Counted from the stretch's first letter, positions 39,412 to 49,004 are shown. The stretch: 64,000 nt of DNA from Pseudomonas entomophila (GCF_013523165.1 NZ_JAAMQI010000001.1:326090-390089), one strand, 5' to 3'. Made by a program: numbers and translations. Notes: generated by a model from the sequence alone, not told the origin.

Positions 39412-40170
39412 ATGACCGACCAGGCATTTGCCCAGGCCGACCGCGAGTGGATCGAGCTGATCGCGATGGCGCGCGACTGGTTCGAGGGGCCGCAAGGGCA
39501 ATTGATGTTGCGCGAAGAGCAGCGATTGCTCGATGACGAGCTGACCCGCTACTTCGGTGGCTTTTCCATTCATTACGGGCCCTGCGCCGAGCCTTCCCCC
39601 GGCGCATCGCGGATCCAGCGCAACGTGTGCCTGGGCGCACCGTTCCCTGGCGTAGACATCGTCTGCGAAGAGCAGGCCTGGCCACTGGGCGAGCATGCCG
39701 CCGACCTGGTCGTGCTGCAGCACGGGCTGGATTTCAGCCTTTCGCCTCACGGCCTGCTGCGGGAGGCGGCGCAGGCCGTGCGCCCGGGTGGCCACATGCT
39801 GATCGTCGGGATCAACCCGTGGAGCGCCTGGGGCGCAGGCCACCTGTTCGCCCGTGGCGCCTTGCGGCGCGCCCGTTGCATTTCCCCTTCGCGGGTCGCC
39901 GACTGGCTGGGCCTGCTGGGGTTCGCGCTGGAGAAACGGCGCTTCGGGTGTTATCGTCCGCCGCTCGCCTCGGCGGCCTGGCAGCACCGGCTGGCGGGCT
40001 GGGAACGCACTGCTGGAGGCTGGCAATGTGCTGGCGGTGGTGTCTACCTGCTCATCGCACGCAAGATGGTGAGTGGTCTGCGGCCCTTGTGCCGACCACG
40101 GCGCGAACCCATGGGCACGCTGCTGCCCCTGCCGTTGGCCAAGGCCAATCGCCGCTCCAGCGAGCCTTGA
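39412..40170 (+). CDS. Class I SAM-dependent methyltransferase (YafS-like)
   Basis: A 252-residue protein. After a helical N-terminus it shows the late motifs of a class I methyltransferase: [44 protein letters not shown]. The SAM-binding glycine motif I is degenerate ([12 protein letters not shown]), as in the YafS group. It is encoded between gloB and rnhA, the same place as E. coli yafS. Substrate unknown. ATG 39412 has a strong AGGAGATC. The upstream in-frame extension is not supported. Confidence 0.82.
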   Translation: MTDQAFAQADREWIELIAMARDWFEGPQGQLMLREEQRLLDDELTRYFGGFSIHYGPCAEPSPGASRIQRNVCLGAPFPGVDIVCEEQAWPLGEHAADLVVLQHGLDFSLSPHGLLREAAQAVRPGGHMLIVGINPWSAWGAGHLFARGALRRARCISPSRVADWLGLLGFALEKRRFGCYRPPLASAAWQHRLAGWERTAGGWQCAGGGVYLLIARKMVSGLRPLCRPRREPMGTLLPLPLAKANRRSSEP

Positions 40171-40213
40171 CCAGGCCACGGTCCTGACTTTTCAATCGAA
40201 CACTGAGCGGTAC

Positions 40214-40672
40214 ATGAGCGATAGCATCGAGATCTACACCGATGGCGCCTGCAAGGGCAACCCGGGCCCAGGTGGCTGGGGCGTGCTGATGGTCTACAAA
40301 GGCGCCGAGAAGGAACTCTGGGGCGGCGAACCCAACACCACCAACAACCGCATGGAGCTGATGGCCGCCATCCAGGGCCTGATGGCGCTCAAGCGCGAGT
40401 GCGCGGTGCTGCTGGTTACCGACTCGCAGTACGTGATGAAGGGCATCACCGAGTGGATGACCAACTGGAAGAAGCGCGGCTGGAAGACGGCGGCCAAGGA
40501 GCCGGTGAAGAACGCCGACCTGTGGAAGCTGCTGGACGAGCAGGTCAACCGTCACCAGGTGACCTGGAAGTGGGTGCGCGGTCACATTGGCCACGAAGGC
40601 AACGAGCGCGCCGACCAGTTGGCCAACCGCGGCGTCGACGAAGTGCGTGCACGGCGTCACGCCGCCTCCTGA
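40214..40672 (+). CDS. rnhA: Ribonuclease HI
   Basis: A 152-residue enzyme that cleaves RNA in RNA-DNA hybrids (R-loops, primers). The catalytic acidic residues are Asp10 ([15 protein letters not shown]), Glu48 (NRMELMAAI), Asp70 (VTDSQYV) and the late Asp in NERADQLAN. The basic handle [16 protein letters not shown] is present. It is followed 32 bases later by dnaQ in the same direction. In many gammaproteobacteria these two genes are adjacent, usually divergent in E. coli. Confidence 0.97.
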   Translation: MSDSIEIYTDGACKGNPGPGGWGVLMVYKGAEKELWGGEPNTTNNRMELMAAIQGLMALKRECAVLLVTDSQYVMKGITEWMTNWKKRGWKTAAKEPVKNADLWKLLDEQVNRHQVTWKWVRGHIGHEGNERADQLANRGVDEVRARRHAAS

Positions 40673-40704
40673 TTCTATTCCTTGCAGCCGACGGAGGCCT
40701 TACA

Positions 40705-41451
40705 GTGGAACAGCAGTTGAGCAGGTTGGTGGTTCTCGACACCGAGACCACCGGTATGCCGGTCGGCGATGGCCACCGCATCATCGAGATCGGGTGCGTC
40801 GAGATCATCGGTCGCCGCCTGACCGGACGCCACTTCCATGTCTATCTGCAGCCTGATCGCGACAGTGACGAAGGCGCCATCGGCGTGCACGGCATCACCG
40901 ATGCCTTCCTGGTCGGCAAGCCGCGCTTCGCCGAGGTCGCCGACGAATTCTTCGACTTCATCCAGGGTGCCCAGCTGGTCATCCACAACGCGGCGTTCGA
41001 CGTAGGCTTCATCAACAACGAGTTCGCCCTGTCGGGGCAGCAGGAGCGCGCTGACATCAGCCGGCACTGCAGCATTCTCGACACCTTGATGATGGCGCGT
41101 TCGCGTCACCCCGGGCAGCGCAACAGCCTCGACGCGTTGTGCAAACGCTATGGCATCGACAACTCCGGGCGCGAATTGCATGGCGCCTTGCTCGACTCGG
41201 AATTGCTGGCCGATGTCTATCTGGCGATGACCGGTGGCCAGACCAGCCTGTCCCTGGCCGGGCATGGCAACGAAGACGACGCTTCAGGTCAGCAGGGCAG
41301 GGCTACCGAGGTTCGTCGCCTGCCGGCCGATCGCGTGCCAGGCCCGATCATTCGGGCAACGGCGGACGAGGAGCAGGCGCACGTGGCGCGGCTGGACGCC
41401 ATCGCCAAGGCGGCCGGTGGGCCGGCGATCTGGCAGACGCTGATGGGGTGA
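40705..41451 (+). CDS. dnaQ: DNA polymerase III epsilon subunit (proofreading exonuclease)
   Basis: A 248-residue DEDDh exonuclease. ExoI motif: VLDTETTGMPVGDGHRIIEIG. ExoII: VIHNAAFDVGFINNEF. ExoIII: HGALLDSELLADVYLAMTGGQ, ending the catalytic domain. The C-terminal tail (IAKAAGGPAIWQ) binds the polymerase alpha subunit. The GTG start at 40705 has GGAGG seven bases upstream. The frame is open far upstream over rnhA but that is not coding. Confidence 0.96.
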   Translation: MEQQLSRLVVLDTETTGMPVGDGHRIIEIGCVEIIGRRLTGRHFHVYLQPDRDSDEGAIGVHGITDAFLVGKPRFAEVADEFFDFIQGAQLVIHNAAFDVGFINNEFALSGQQERADISRHCSILDTLMMARSRHPGQRNSLDALCKRYGIDNSGRELHGALLDSELLADVYLAMTGGQTSLSLAGHGNEDDASGQQGRATEVRRLPADRVPGPIIRATADEEQAHVARLDAIAKAAGGPAIWQTLMG

Positions 41452-41489
41452 CGCGTTGCGTCGTTCGGGCAGGCGGTGAAGCGGGGGCA

Positions 41490-41508
41490 GGGCCGCAGGG
41501 AGCGGCCC
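41490..41508. terminator. Hairpin after dnaQ
   Basis: GGGCCGC-AGGGA-GCGGCCC, a 7-bp perfect stem between the convergent dnaQ and small-gene stops, followed by CTTGTC. A likely bidirectional terminator. Confidence 0.55.
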
Positions 41509-41512
41509 CTTG

Positions 41513-41731
41513 TCAGGGCACGCGGATCAGCTCGACCCCTGTCTGCGCCAGTTCGAAACGGTCATCGCCCAAGTGGTTGACGCGGTCGCCGATTGCCAGA
41601 CGGTAGACGGTCACCGGCGACGAGGCCGCAGCACCTTCCACGGCTGCAGGCGCCTCCTCGAATTGATGGACTGGGTAGATACGTCCTTCGGCGTCCCGTG
41701 CATGGAACCGACCGACCAGTACTGCTGCCAT
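41513..41731 (-). CDS. Small conserved Pseudomonas protein
   Basis: A 72-residue frame, MAAVLVGRFHARDAEGRIYPVHQFEE..., with a mixed beta pattern that reads like a single small barrel (VTVYRLAIGDRVNHLGDDRFEL). The start ATG 41729-41731 faces the ChrR gene across a 154-base divergent gap. No functional motif; I recall similar small proteins next to dnaQ in P. putida strains, but this is from memory. Confidence 0.7.
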   Translation of the reverse strand: MAAVLVGRFHARDAEGRIYPVHQFEEAPAAVEGAAASSPVTVYRLAIGDRVNHLGDDRFELAQTGVELIRVP

Positions 41732-41798
41732 TTAGCGTACAACCTCTACGAGATAAATTGAATTTCTGCAGCGATAGACCCTCGGGCGGCGCGGGAAG

Positions 41799-41816
41799 TT
41801 TTCCAGCGGTGGAAAA
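41799..41816. promoter_or_regulatory. Palindrome in the divergent gap before chrR
   Basis: TTTTCCA-GCGG-TGGAAAA is a perfect inverted repeat with 7-base arms. It lies 30 bases upstream of a TATAAC -10-like element (41845-41850) of chrR and 68 bases from the divergent small gene. Its position suggests a regulator operator. Confidence 0.45.
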
Positions 41817-41885
41817 AAACTTAAGCAGGTGCAGGGCGGTCAGCTATAACGACTTCTTTCCTTCCGTTCATAGAGGTGTCAGTCC

Positions 41886-42443
41886 ATGAGCCAGGTGTAC
41901 TCGGTAGCAGTGATCGTCGGCAGCTTGCGCAAGGCTTCCTACAACCGCAAGGTGGCCAAGGCGTTGGCGTCGCTGGCGCCCGCCAGTCTGGCGTTGAAGA
42001 TCGTGGAGATCGGTGATCTTCCCTTGTACAACGAAGACCTCGAAGCCCAGGCGCCCGAGGCCTGGACGGCGTTTCGCCAGGCGGTCAAGGCCAGCGACGC
42101 GGTGCTGTTCGTGACGCCCGAATACAACCGCACCATGACCGGCGCCCTGAAGAACGCCCTCGACGTCGGCTCGCGCCCCTATGGCGACAGTGCCTGGAAC
42201 GGCAAGCCGAGCGCCGTGGTAAGTGCATCGCCAGGCGGTCTCGGCGGTTTCGGTGCCAACCACAACGTGCGTCAGGCCTTGGTCTTTCTCGACATGCCGT
42301 GCATGCAGATGCCGGAGGCCTACATCGGTGGGGTGGCCGATCTGTTCGACGAACAGGACAACCTGAGCGAGAAAACGCGTCCCTTCCTGCAGGGCTTCAT
42401 CGACACGTTCGCCCAATGGGTGAAGCGCACTCACGCTGCGTGA
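41886..42443 (+). CDS. chrR: NAD(P)H-dependent FMN reductase, ChrR-type quinone/chromate reductase
   Basis: A 185-residue flavodoxin-like protein. The FMN phosphate loop is VGSLRKASYNRK, and TPEYNRTMTGALKNALDVGSRP and SASPGGLGGFGANHNVRQ bind the flavin ring. The sequence follows P. putida ChrR closely over its whole length, including the end (KTRPFLQGFIDTFAQWVK). ChrR reduces quinones by two electrons and also chromate, guarding against redox cycling. It lies upstream of an AraC regulator gene with 49 bases between. Paralogues exist in the genus, so this could be a second copy. Confidence 0.88.
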   Translation: MSQVYSVAVIVGSLRKASYNRKVAKALASLAPASLALKIVEIGDLPLYNEDLEAQAPEAWTAFRQAVKASDAVLFVTPEYNRTMTGALKNALDVGSRPYGDSAWNGKPSAVVSASPGGLGGFGANHNVRQALVFLDMPCMQMPEAYIGGVADLFDEQDNLSEKTRPFLQGFIDTFAQWVKRTHAA

Positions 42444-42492
42444 TCGGCGTGTCGGCGTGCACACCCCACGGGTACAGGCCTGAACCGTGTCC

Positions 42493-43503
42493 ATGAGCGA
42501 CAAAGACACCATTTCGATCCATCTGGTCCGTGAGGCGCTGCAACAGGCCTGCACCGCACACATGTCCGTCGATGCGCTGCTGCAGCAGGCCGGTATCGAC
42601 CCTGCGTCGCTCGAGCGTTCGACCGCGCGCGTGTCGGTGCAGGCCTACTCGAGCCTGTGGCGTCTGCTGGCTCGGCAAGGCGACGACGAGTTCTTCGGCA
42701 TGGATCGCCGCGGTTTGCGCCATGGCAGCCTGGCGTTCATCTGTCGAGCCAGCATGGCCCAACCAACGCTGGGGGAGGGGCTCGATACCCTTCTGGCGTT
42801 CCTCCGGCTGATGCTGGCCGATCTGCGTCCACACCTGGTGCGCCACGCCGGGGTGGTCGAAATCGTGCTCGGCGAGCCATTGGCCACACCCCGGCGAGCC
42901 TTCACCTACTTCACGCTCTGGATGTTCATTCACGGTGTACTGTGCTGGCTGGCAGGGCGTCGCTTGCCGATCATGGCCATCGACCTGCGCTGTGCCGAGC
43001 CGTCGTTCTGCGAGGACTATCGGGTGATGTTTTCCGAGAACCTGCGGTTCGAGCGGCCCCACTCACGCATGCTCATCGCCGATAACGGCCTGGAAGCCGG
43101 CATTCGTCGTGGAACGGCGGAGTTGAAACAGTTCCTGGCCCAGGCGCCTGGCAATATCCTGGTCAAATACCGGGATCCGGACAGCCTGAGTCGCCGGCTG
43201 CGTCGCCAACTGCTGCAGCTCGAGCCCGCTCGCTGGCCAGATGCCGATGCGGTGGCCCGCGAGCTGTATTTGTCTGCGTCCACCTTGCGCCGCCGACTGG
43301 CCGAAGAAGGTACTTCGTTCCAGAGCCTCAAGGACAGCGTTCGGCGTGAACTGGCGATCGCCTGGTTGGGTGAAGGGCGGCAGGGCATGAGCGACCTGGC
43401 CGAGCGCCTCGGGTTTGCGGACGCCAGCTCGTTCTACAAGGCCTTTCGCAAGTGGTTCGGGTGCAACCCGGGGCAGTACCGGGCTCTGGCCTGCGCCACG
43501 TGA
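42493..43503 (+). CDS. AraC-family transcriptional regulator
   Basis: A 336-residue regulator of the type with an N-terminal Arabinose_bd (PF12625) ligand domain (about residues 20-205) and a C-terminal AraC double helix-turn-helix (AVARELYLSASTLRRRLAEEGTSFQSLKDSVRRE, LAERLGFADASSFYKAFRKWFGCNPGQYR). Such regulators control catabolic or lipid genes with small organic ligands. The ATG at 42493 is chosen over GTG 42487. In other pseudomonads a similar regulator gene lies next to the short-chain fad cluster that starts at 48.2 kb here, so it probably controls that cluster, now separated by the LRR-NEL gene. Confidence 0.9.
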   Translation: MSDKDTISIHLVREALQQACTAHMSVDALLQQAGIDPASLERSTARVSVQAYSSLWRLLARQGDDEFFGMDRRGLRHGSLAFICRASMAQPTLGEGLDTLLAFLRLMLADLRPHLVRHAGVVEIVLGEPLATPRRAFTYFTLWMFIHGVLCWLAGRRLPIMAIDLRCAEPSFCEDYRVMFSENLRFERPHSRMLIADNGLEAGIRRGTAELKQFLAQAPGNILVKYRDPDSLSRRLRRQLLQLEPARWPDADAVARELYLSASTLRRRLAEEGTSFQSLKDSVRRELAIAWLGEGRQGMSDLAERLGFADASSFYKAFRKWFGCNPGQYRALACAT

Positions 43504-43637
43504 GCGCTTGTCGACCGACACACTGTGAAGGGATGCGGTAAGTAGAATGCCTCTCGTCGGGTTGGCAACCGCTTCCGTCTGCCATCCACTCAAGCCGTAG
43601 TCGACGGTGGCGGCTCCTACCCAGAAGGAGTGCCTCG

Positions 43638-46600
43638 ATGTCCATTCTCTCCGTACTCTCGCCTGTCCCCATCGCGCCCACGCCGGGCACCGCCGAGAAA
43701 ATCCAGCATGCGACCGATCATTTCATTCGTGATCGCCTGCCTGAATGGTTGCGCAAGGCGACGCCTGCGCAGATCAACCTGTTACGCGACCTGTTCGCGG
43801 CGCACCACACGGCTCAGCACCGCGTGCAGGAGCGCCTGGCCGCGCTGACCCCGATCGACCGCTTCGCCGAAACGCATGTGAGTGCGGCCGTGACGGCGCA
43901 TCTGTCCGAATCTGCCGCGCTGGCAGACCTCGAGTGGTGCGAGGTGCGACGGGCTTTCAGGCCCCCGTTGGGTATTGGCTTACCGACCGACACGCTCACT
44001 GTGCTGCGTCAACCTGCCTTGTTGCGGCTGATGCAGAACTTCCACGAGAGCGCCACCTTCTACGCAGGCACTGGGCTGGCGCGCAAGGGGGAGGATCGCA
44101 TCCTGTCGGGTGATGCCGATGCATGTGCCGCCGCCGTTCGTGCCCTGGACCTGGGGGCGCAGTACCAGGCGCACCTGAACGCGTTTTTCACGTCCGAGGC
44201 GCAGCATGCGCTTGCCGAGGACAAGCGCGCCGCCTTCGCACTGTGCGTGCAGATGGCGCTGTTGCAAGGACGGCTCACGGGCGATGAGGCGGCCGCGTTG
44301 CAGCGACTGATGGGCGCACCGACGCCGGTCGATGAGCATGCCGTCACGGCCTATCCAGGAGCGTTCACGGTGCTGGGTGCGTCGATCGAGGATGCCTTGG
44401 CCATTCAATTGCGTGGGGCCGAAGGGGCGCATCATGGCGTGGTGTTGTACGTTCCTACCGAGACGGACCAGCCACTGCGCCGTTTCACCAGCTGGGAGGC
44501 CATGAATGCAGCCTTGGCCGCCTCGCTGAAGGCGCCAGCCTACCGACGTCGCTTCAGCCAGGGCGTCGAACTGGCGCAGCGTGCCGAGTTTCTCGAGCGG
44601 TTGACGGTGCGCCTGACGGATCAGTACAGCGATCTGGAGCTCGACGGCCCTACCGTCGGCGGGAGCCTGTTCGACCATCTGGCGGCGCAGCAGGTGCAAC
44701 GTGTCAAGGCGGACGCCGCGGTTCTGCTGGTCAGCAGTGCCGATGCCGACAGTGTCGCGGCGAAAGCGCGCCTGGACCGCTGGGAGACGCTTGGGCTGGA
44801 CCTGCTCAACCTGGCGGGTCTGTTCGTGCCAGCCATTGGTGCCGTTCTGTTGGCGCAACTGGTCGTGCAGATAGCGTCCGACGTTTATGAAGGCATCGCG
44901 CATTGGCGGCGTGGACATCGGCATGAAGCGCTCCAGCACCTGTTGGGTGTAGCGGAAACCGTGGCGATCACGGCTGCGACAGCCGTCGGCGTCGGTGTCA
45001 TTGCGCGGGGCTTCACGCGAAGCGCCTTCGTCGATGCGCTGGAGCCTGTGTGCACGTCACAAGGGCGACGACTGTTGTGGCACAGGGACCTGGAGCCTTT
45101 CATCGAGCAGCCGGACAATGCCGCGCTGCAGGACGATGGCCGCTTCAGTGACGGCGCGCGCGACTGGATTCGCCTCGAAGGCCGCTTCTATCGAATCCAC
45201 CAGCCTGAATCCGGGGGCGGTTGGCGGCTGAGGCATCCACGCGGCGAGGGCGCGTTCGAACCGGTGGTGGAGTTCGACGGCGAACGTTCCTGGCGCTTGC
45301 GCGACCATTGCCCGCTCGAGTGGAGCGACACGGCGAACCTGCTGGACACGTTGTGGCCTCATGACCCGCCACTGACGCCTGAGCGCGCCAGGCGCATCCT
45401 ACGCATCGCGGCGATGGACGAGGATGAGCTGCGCGGCCTGTTGGTCGAGCACCGTCATGCGCCGTGCAACTTGAAATGGGCGATCCAGGCGGTCGCTGCG
45501 GACCAGCGAGTCGAGGCCTTCTACGCCGACGTGGCCCGCGCGGAGCTTCCCGGCGATGTCGAGCTCTGGCACTGGTGCCAGGCGCACCCTGCGCTGGCGC
45601 AGCTCGAGACGGCCGGGCTGCGCGACGCGTTGATCGAAGAGCAGGGCTGGATACGTCTTCGTCTGTTCGACTACCTGATGACGGGCGAGCCCGCTTCCGA
45701 CCCTTTGCATGCGCTGGTCGAGCGCGATTTTCCCGGCTTGCCGCGTGTCTACGTGCAGGCGGTACTGGAGAGCGCCACCGATACCGAGCGAGCGGTCGCG
45801 GTCGCAGAACGGCGTCTCCCATTGCGTTGGGCTACCCGGGCACGCGCTTTGTTGCAACTGGCGCGGTTGAACAAGGCACTGGCAGGTCTGTACCTGCACA
45901 ACACCTACGCCCAGGGGACGGGTGAGCTGGTGCTGGCGCTGTTGCGGCGCGTGCGCTGGCCCAGACGCCTCAACCTGGAGCTTCGCGATGGCCGCGACGG
46001 CATTCTGCTGGCACGGCTCGATCCCGGTACGACCTCCGAGACGCCGTGGGTGATGGTGCACGAGGACGATGGCGTTCATCTCTACGACGAACGCGGGCTG
46101 GCGCACGAGCAGTCGGTAGCGCCGCCGCGTACGATTTTCCAGGTATTGGTCGCCTTGCTGACGCCGCAGGAGCTCGCCGCACTTGACTGTCATGGGCCTA
46201 CCGCTGCCGAGGATTTAAGGCAGCGCTTGCTCGATCATCTGCCGGCGGAACCGGCATCCTGTCGTCGGCTCGCAGGGTGGCCGTCCGAGCCTGGGTGGTT
46301 CAATCCAGGCCAACGCTTGCCCGATGGTCGCGTCGGTTATCTGCTCAGCGGCCGCAGGGCCGGTGAGAACACAGCGCAATTGCTACGCATTCGGATACGT
46401 CGACTGTACTGGGGGTTCACGGATCAACAGGTGGAGAGTTACCTGAACCTGCTGATGCGCTCGCCAGGCACGGCGTTCGACCTGCTCCTCAATCAGGAAC
46501 TCAACTACCAGTACTTTGACGAAGCCTTGAGTGCATGGGCGGCCAGGCCCTCCGAATTCAGGCTCCGTGCCGTGCGTCGTCGCATGAGCGCCGCTCTACG

Positions 46601-48131
46601 GCGTTGCTGGCGGTTGCAAGGCCCTACCGTGTTCGCAGCCGACGGGCGCGTCGAGGGCATGCTGCTGGACCTTCGCGAGTACCCGGTCGGGGCACTGCCG
46701 GCATTACCTGAGCGGACCGACCTGGGCCATGTCACGCAGCTGACACTCAGGTACATGGACTTGGACGAGGTGCCGGATTCGTTCCTGCACGCCTTCGGGA
46801 CACTGCAGCACGTGGATTTGTCAGACAACCGATTGACACAGATCCCTGCCGGGATCGCTCGTTTGACCATGCTGCGTAGCGTGCGCTTGTCGAACAACCG
46901 TATCGTCTACTCACAGTCGCTCGTCGACCCTGTGTTCGGCTTGCCCAATTTGCGCCTTCTCGACCTGTGTTACAACCCATTGAGACAGTTCACCTGGCGT
47001 CATAATCCACGCGAGCGCCTGAGTACGCTACTGCTCGCTCATGCACAACTACGAGAATGGCCTGCAGGTCTGCTGGAATGCACGCACCTTGAATACGTCA
47101 ACCTGCGATCCAATCGAATCCAGGCATTGCCACCGGGGCTGTTGGACACACCGTTCAACTACCGCCGCGCATTCTTGGTCGATGACAATCCACTCGCGCG
47201 CTGGGACCTGCTGCGGCTGGCTGCCCGTGACCCTGCGGTCGTAAGCCCGGACTGGAGCATGCCTGGCGATACAGACAACATCCGTGCGCTGTGGTTGAGC
47301 GAGTTGTCCATGACCGACCAAGCGCAGCGTATCGCCTTGTGGGATCGGGTCAGCGCCCTGCCTGACGCATCGGGATTCATCGCCTTGCTGAGCGAACTGA
47401 CCCACTCGGCGGATTATCGTCAGGCACGTGAAGCCCTGCAGGGGCAGGTGTGGCAATTGCTCGAGCGCATTGATGCCGATAGCGATCTGCGGGCAGCCAT
47501 CTTCACCCGCGCCAACGAGCCACGAACGTGCGTCGATTGCGCCGCTGACCAGTTTGCCGAGCTGCGGCTTCAGGTATTGGTGTCCGACGCTCACCGAGCC
47601 ACAGGGCCGCAGCGCGAGGAGATGTTGTTGAACCTGGGCAGGCGCTTGTTCCGCCTGGACCGGCTCAATCAGCACGTCCGGGGCGATATCGCTGCGCGTA
47701 CCGCTTCGGGGCGGGGCGTCGATGAAATCGAAGTGAGCCTGGCCTACAGGATTCGTCTTGCCGCTGACCTGGATCTTCCTGCGCAGCCTGCGCACATGCT
47801 GTTCGAACAGGTTGCCAACGTGAGCACGATCGACCTCGACGAGGCGCTGGAGACGGTTCGCACCGCGGAACGTTCATGGGAACTGGCGGACAACGTGAGC
47901 CGTCGATCGTTTTGGCGGGAATACCTGGAAGCGAGTCATCCTGACGCTTTCGCAGCCATACGCGAGACATTCGCGGCACGCGGCAGCGCGCTCGACGATC
48001 TGGCCAGTACGTTGACCAGCGAGCAGTACCACGAGCGCTGGCGCACACTCGAGAGCGAGCGCGCGGCCGCGTTTCAGGCCGTCGCGTTCCAACTGACCGA
48101 AGAGGCGCTCGCGCGTCATCCGCAGCACTGA
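43638..48131 (+). CDS. Large leucine-rich repeat protein with a NEL-type E3 ubiquitin ligase region
   Basis: A 1497-residue protein behind an excellent ribosome site (AGAAGGAG, seven-base spacer). The N-terminal ~380 residues resemble the DUF6543/dermonecrotic-toxin region of large Pseudomonas toxins. Two hydrophobic helices follow (about 390-415 and 438-457). Leucine-rich repeats lie at about 1030-1190 (HVTQLTLRYMDLDEVP, LQHVDLSDNRLTQIP, LEYVNLRSNRIQALP). The last ~290 residues are helical, with a Cys-x-Asp motif at Cys1298-Asp1300 (PRTCVDCAADQF), the position of the NEL catalytic cysteine in IpaH/SspH/SlrP ligases. There is no Sec signal, and no secretion genes are nearby. GC content and codon use are close to neighbours. 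A -10-like TAGAAT lies at 43543-43548. Function as a ubiquitin ligase is inferred. Confidence 0.8.
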   Translation: MSILSVLSPVPIAPTPGTAEKIQHATDHFIRDRLPEWLRKATPAQINLLRDLFAAHHTAQHRVQERLAALTPIDRFAETHVSAAVTAHLSESAALADLEWCEVRRAFRPPLGIGLPTDTLTVLRQPALLRLMQNFHESATFYAGTGLARKGEDRILSGDADACAAAVRALDLGAQYQAHLNAFFTSEAQHALAEDKRAAFALCVQMALLQGRLTGDEAAALQRLMGAPTPVDEHAVTAYPGAFTVLGASIEDALAIQLRGAEGAHHGVVLYVPTETDQPLRRFTSWEAMNAALAASLKAPAYRRRFSQGVELAQRAEFLERLTVRLTDQYSDLELDGPTVGGSLFDHLAAQQVQRVKADAAVLLVSSADADSVAAKARLDRWETLGLDLLNLAGLFVPAIGAVLLAQLVVQIASDVYEGIAHWRRGHRHEALQHLLGVAETVAITAATAVGVGVIARGFTRSAFVDALEPVCTSQGRRLLWHRDLEPFIEQPDNAALQDDGRFSDGARDWIRLEGRFYRIHQPESGGGWRLRHPRGEGAFEPVVEFDGERSWRLRDHCPLEWSDTANLLDTLWPHDPPLTPERARRILRIAAMDEDELRGLLVEHRHAPCNLKWAIQAVAADQRVEAFYADVARAELPGDVELWHWCQAHPALAQLETAGLRDALIEEQGWIRLRLFDYLMTGEPASDPLHALVERDFPGLPRVYVQAVLESATDTERAVAVAERRLPLRWATRARALLQLARLNKALAGLYLHNTYAQGTGELVLALLRRVRWPRRLNLELRDGRDGILLARLDPGTTSETPWVMVHEDDGVHLYDERGLAHEQSVAPPRTIFQVLVALLTPQELAALDCHGPTAAEDLRQRLLDHLPAEPASCRRLAGWPSEPGWFNPGQRLPDGRVGYLLSGRRAGENTAQLLRIRIRRLYWGFTDQQVESYLNLLMRSPGTAFDLLLNQELNYQYFDEALSAWAARPSEFRLRAVRRRMSAALRRCWRLQGPTVFAADGRVEGMLLDLREYPVGALPALPERTDLGHVTQLTLRYMDLDEVPDSFLHAFGTLQHVDLSDNRLTQIPAGIARLTMLRSVRLSNNRIVYSQSLVDPVFGLPNLRLLDLCYNPLRQFTWRHNPRERLSTLLLAHAQLREWPAGLLECTHLEYVNLRSNRIQALPPGLLDTPFNYRRAFLVDDNPLARWDLLRLAARDPAVVSPDWSMPGDTDNIRALWLSELSMTDQAQRIALWDRVSALPDASGFIALLSELTHSADYRQAREALQGQVWQLLERIDADSDLRAAIFTRANEPRTCVDCAADQFAELRLQVLVSDAHRATGPQREEMLLNLGRRLFRLDRLNQHVRGDIAARTASGRGVDEIEVSLAYRIRLAADLDLPAQPAHMLFEQVANVSTIDLDEALETVRTAERSWELADNVSRRSFWREYLEASHPDAFAAIRETFAARGSALDDLASTLTSEQYHERWRTLESERAAAFQAVAFQLTEEALARHPQH

Positions 48132-48139
48132 AGGCGCTT

Positions 48140-48176
48140 TGGCCAAATCGGTCAATGTGATTGGCGGATTTGGCCA
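48140..48176. terminator. 37-base inverted repeat after the LRR-NEL gene
   Basis: Arms TGGCCAAATC (48140-48149) and GATTTGGCCA (48167-48176) pair perfectly. After one G-G mismatch, GTCAAT and ATTGGC continue the stem (one G-T pair) round a GTG loop. It begins nine bases after the stop. TTGTTT follows, so it could end transcription, or act as an operator of the downstream fad cluster. Confidence 0.6.
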
Positions 48177-48236
48177 TTGTTTCGGGACGAGGCTGGCGCG
48201 ACCATCCGTTCATCAGTCGCCAGCGGAGTCCCCACC

Positions 48237-49004
48237 ATGCAGATCGAACACCAGCATTTCGTCGTCAGCGGCGCTGCGTCCGGGTTGGGAGCGGCGACCG
48301 CGCGCATGCTCGTCGAGGCCGGTGCCAGGGTCATGCTGATCGACGTCGATGCCCAGGCGCTGTCGCGTGAGGCCGAGGCGATGGGTGATCGCGTGCGTTT
48401 CGCCGTGGCCGACGTCAGCGAGGAGGACGCGGTTCGCGCGGCCATCGCCACGGCGATGGAGGCCTTCGGCAGTCTTCAGGGGCTGGTCAACTGCGCCGGC
48501 ATCGTCGGTGCCGAAAAGGTGCTCGGCAAGCACGGTCCGCATCGGCTCGACAGCTTTTCGCGGGTGATCGGCATCAACCTGATCGGCAGTTTCAACCTGC
48601 TGCGGCTGGTCGCCGAGGCCATGGCCCAAGGCGAACCTGGCGAGGATGGCGAGCGGGGCGTCATCATCAACACGGCGTCCATCGCCGCCAGCGATGGGCA
48701 GATCGGCCAGGCTGCCTATGCCGCTTCCAAAGGTGGGGTGGCCAGCATGACCTTGCCTGCGGCGCGCGAACTGGCGCGTCATGGCATCCGCGTCATGACC
48801 ATTGCCCCCGGCATTTTCGAGACGCCCATGATGGCCGGCATGCCTGACGATGTCCGTGCGTCGCTGGCCGCAGGCGTGCCTTTTCCGCAACGCTTGGGGC
48901 GGCCCGACGAGTACGCGGCGCTGGTGCGTCACATCATCGAGAACCGCATGCTCAACGGCGAGGTGATCCGCCTCGACGGCGCCTTGCGCATGGCAGCCCG
49001 CTAA
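48237..49004 (+). CDS. SDR 3-hydroxyacyl-CoA dehydrogenase (type II, FadB2x-like)
   Basis: A 255-residue short-chain dehydrogenase. The NAD motif is GAASGLGAA (residues 12-20), NCAG is at 85-88, and the catalytic set is Ser148, Tyr161 and Lys165 (YAASK). The [20 protein letters not shown] loop is typical of human HSD10-like 3-hydroxy-2-methylbutyryl-CoA dehydrogenases. It is the first gene of a four-gene beta-oxidation cluster that matches the P. putida fadB2x-fadAx-acd-fadB1x set for short or branched acyl-CoA. ATG 48237 has GGAG nine bases upstream. Confidence 0.9.
   Translation: MQIEHQHFVVSGAASGLGAATARMLVEAGARVMLIDVDAQALSREAEAMGDRVRFAVADVSEEDAVRAAIATAMEAFGSLQGLVNCAGIVGAEKVLGKHGPHRLDSFSRVIGINLIGSFNLLRLVAEAMAQGEPGEDGERGVIINTASIAASDGQIGQAAYAASKGGVASMTLPAARELARHGIRVMTIAPGIFETPMMAGMPDDVRASLAAGVPFPQRLGRPDEYAALVRHIIENRMLNGEVIRLDGALRMAAR

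Noticed and set aside
40399..40704. Upstream in-frame extension of dnaQ through rnhA
   Set aside because: It overlaps rnhA, its product is Arg/Gly-rich shadow sequence, and GTG 40705 has a perfect GGAGG.
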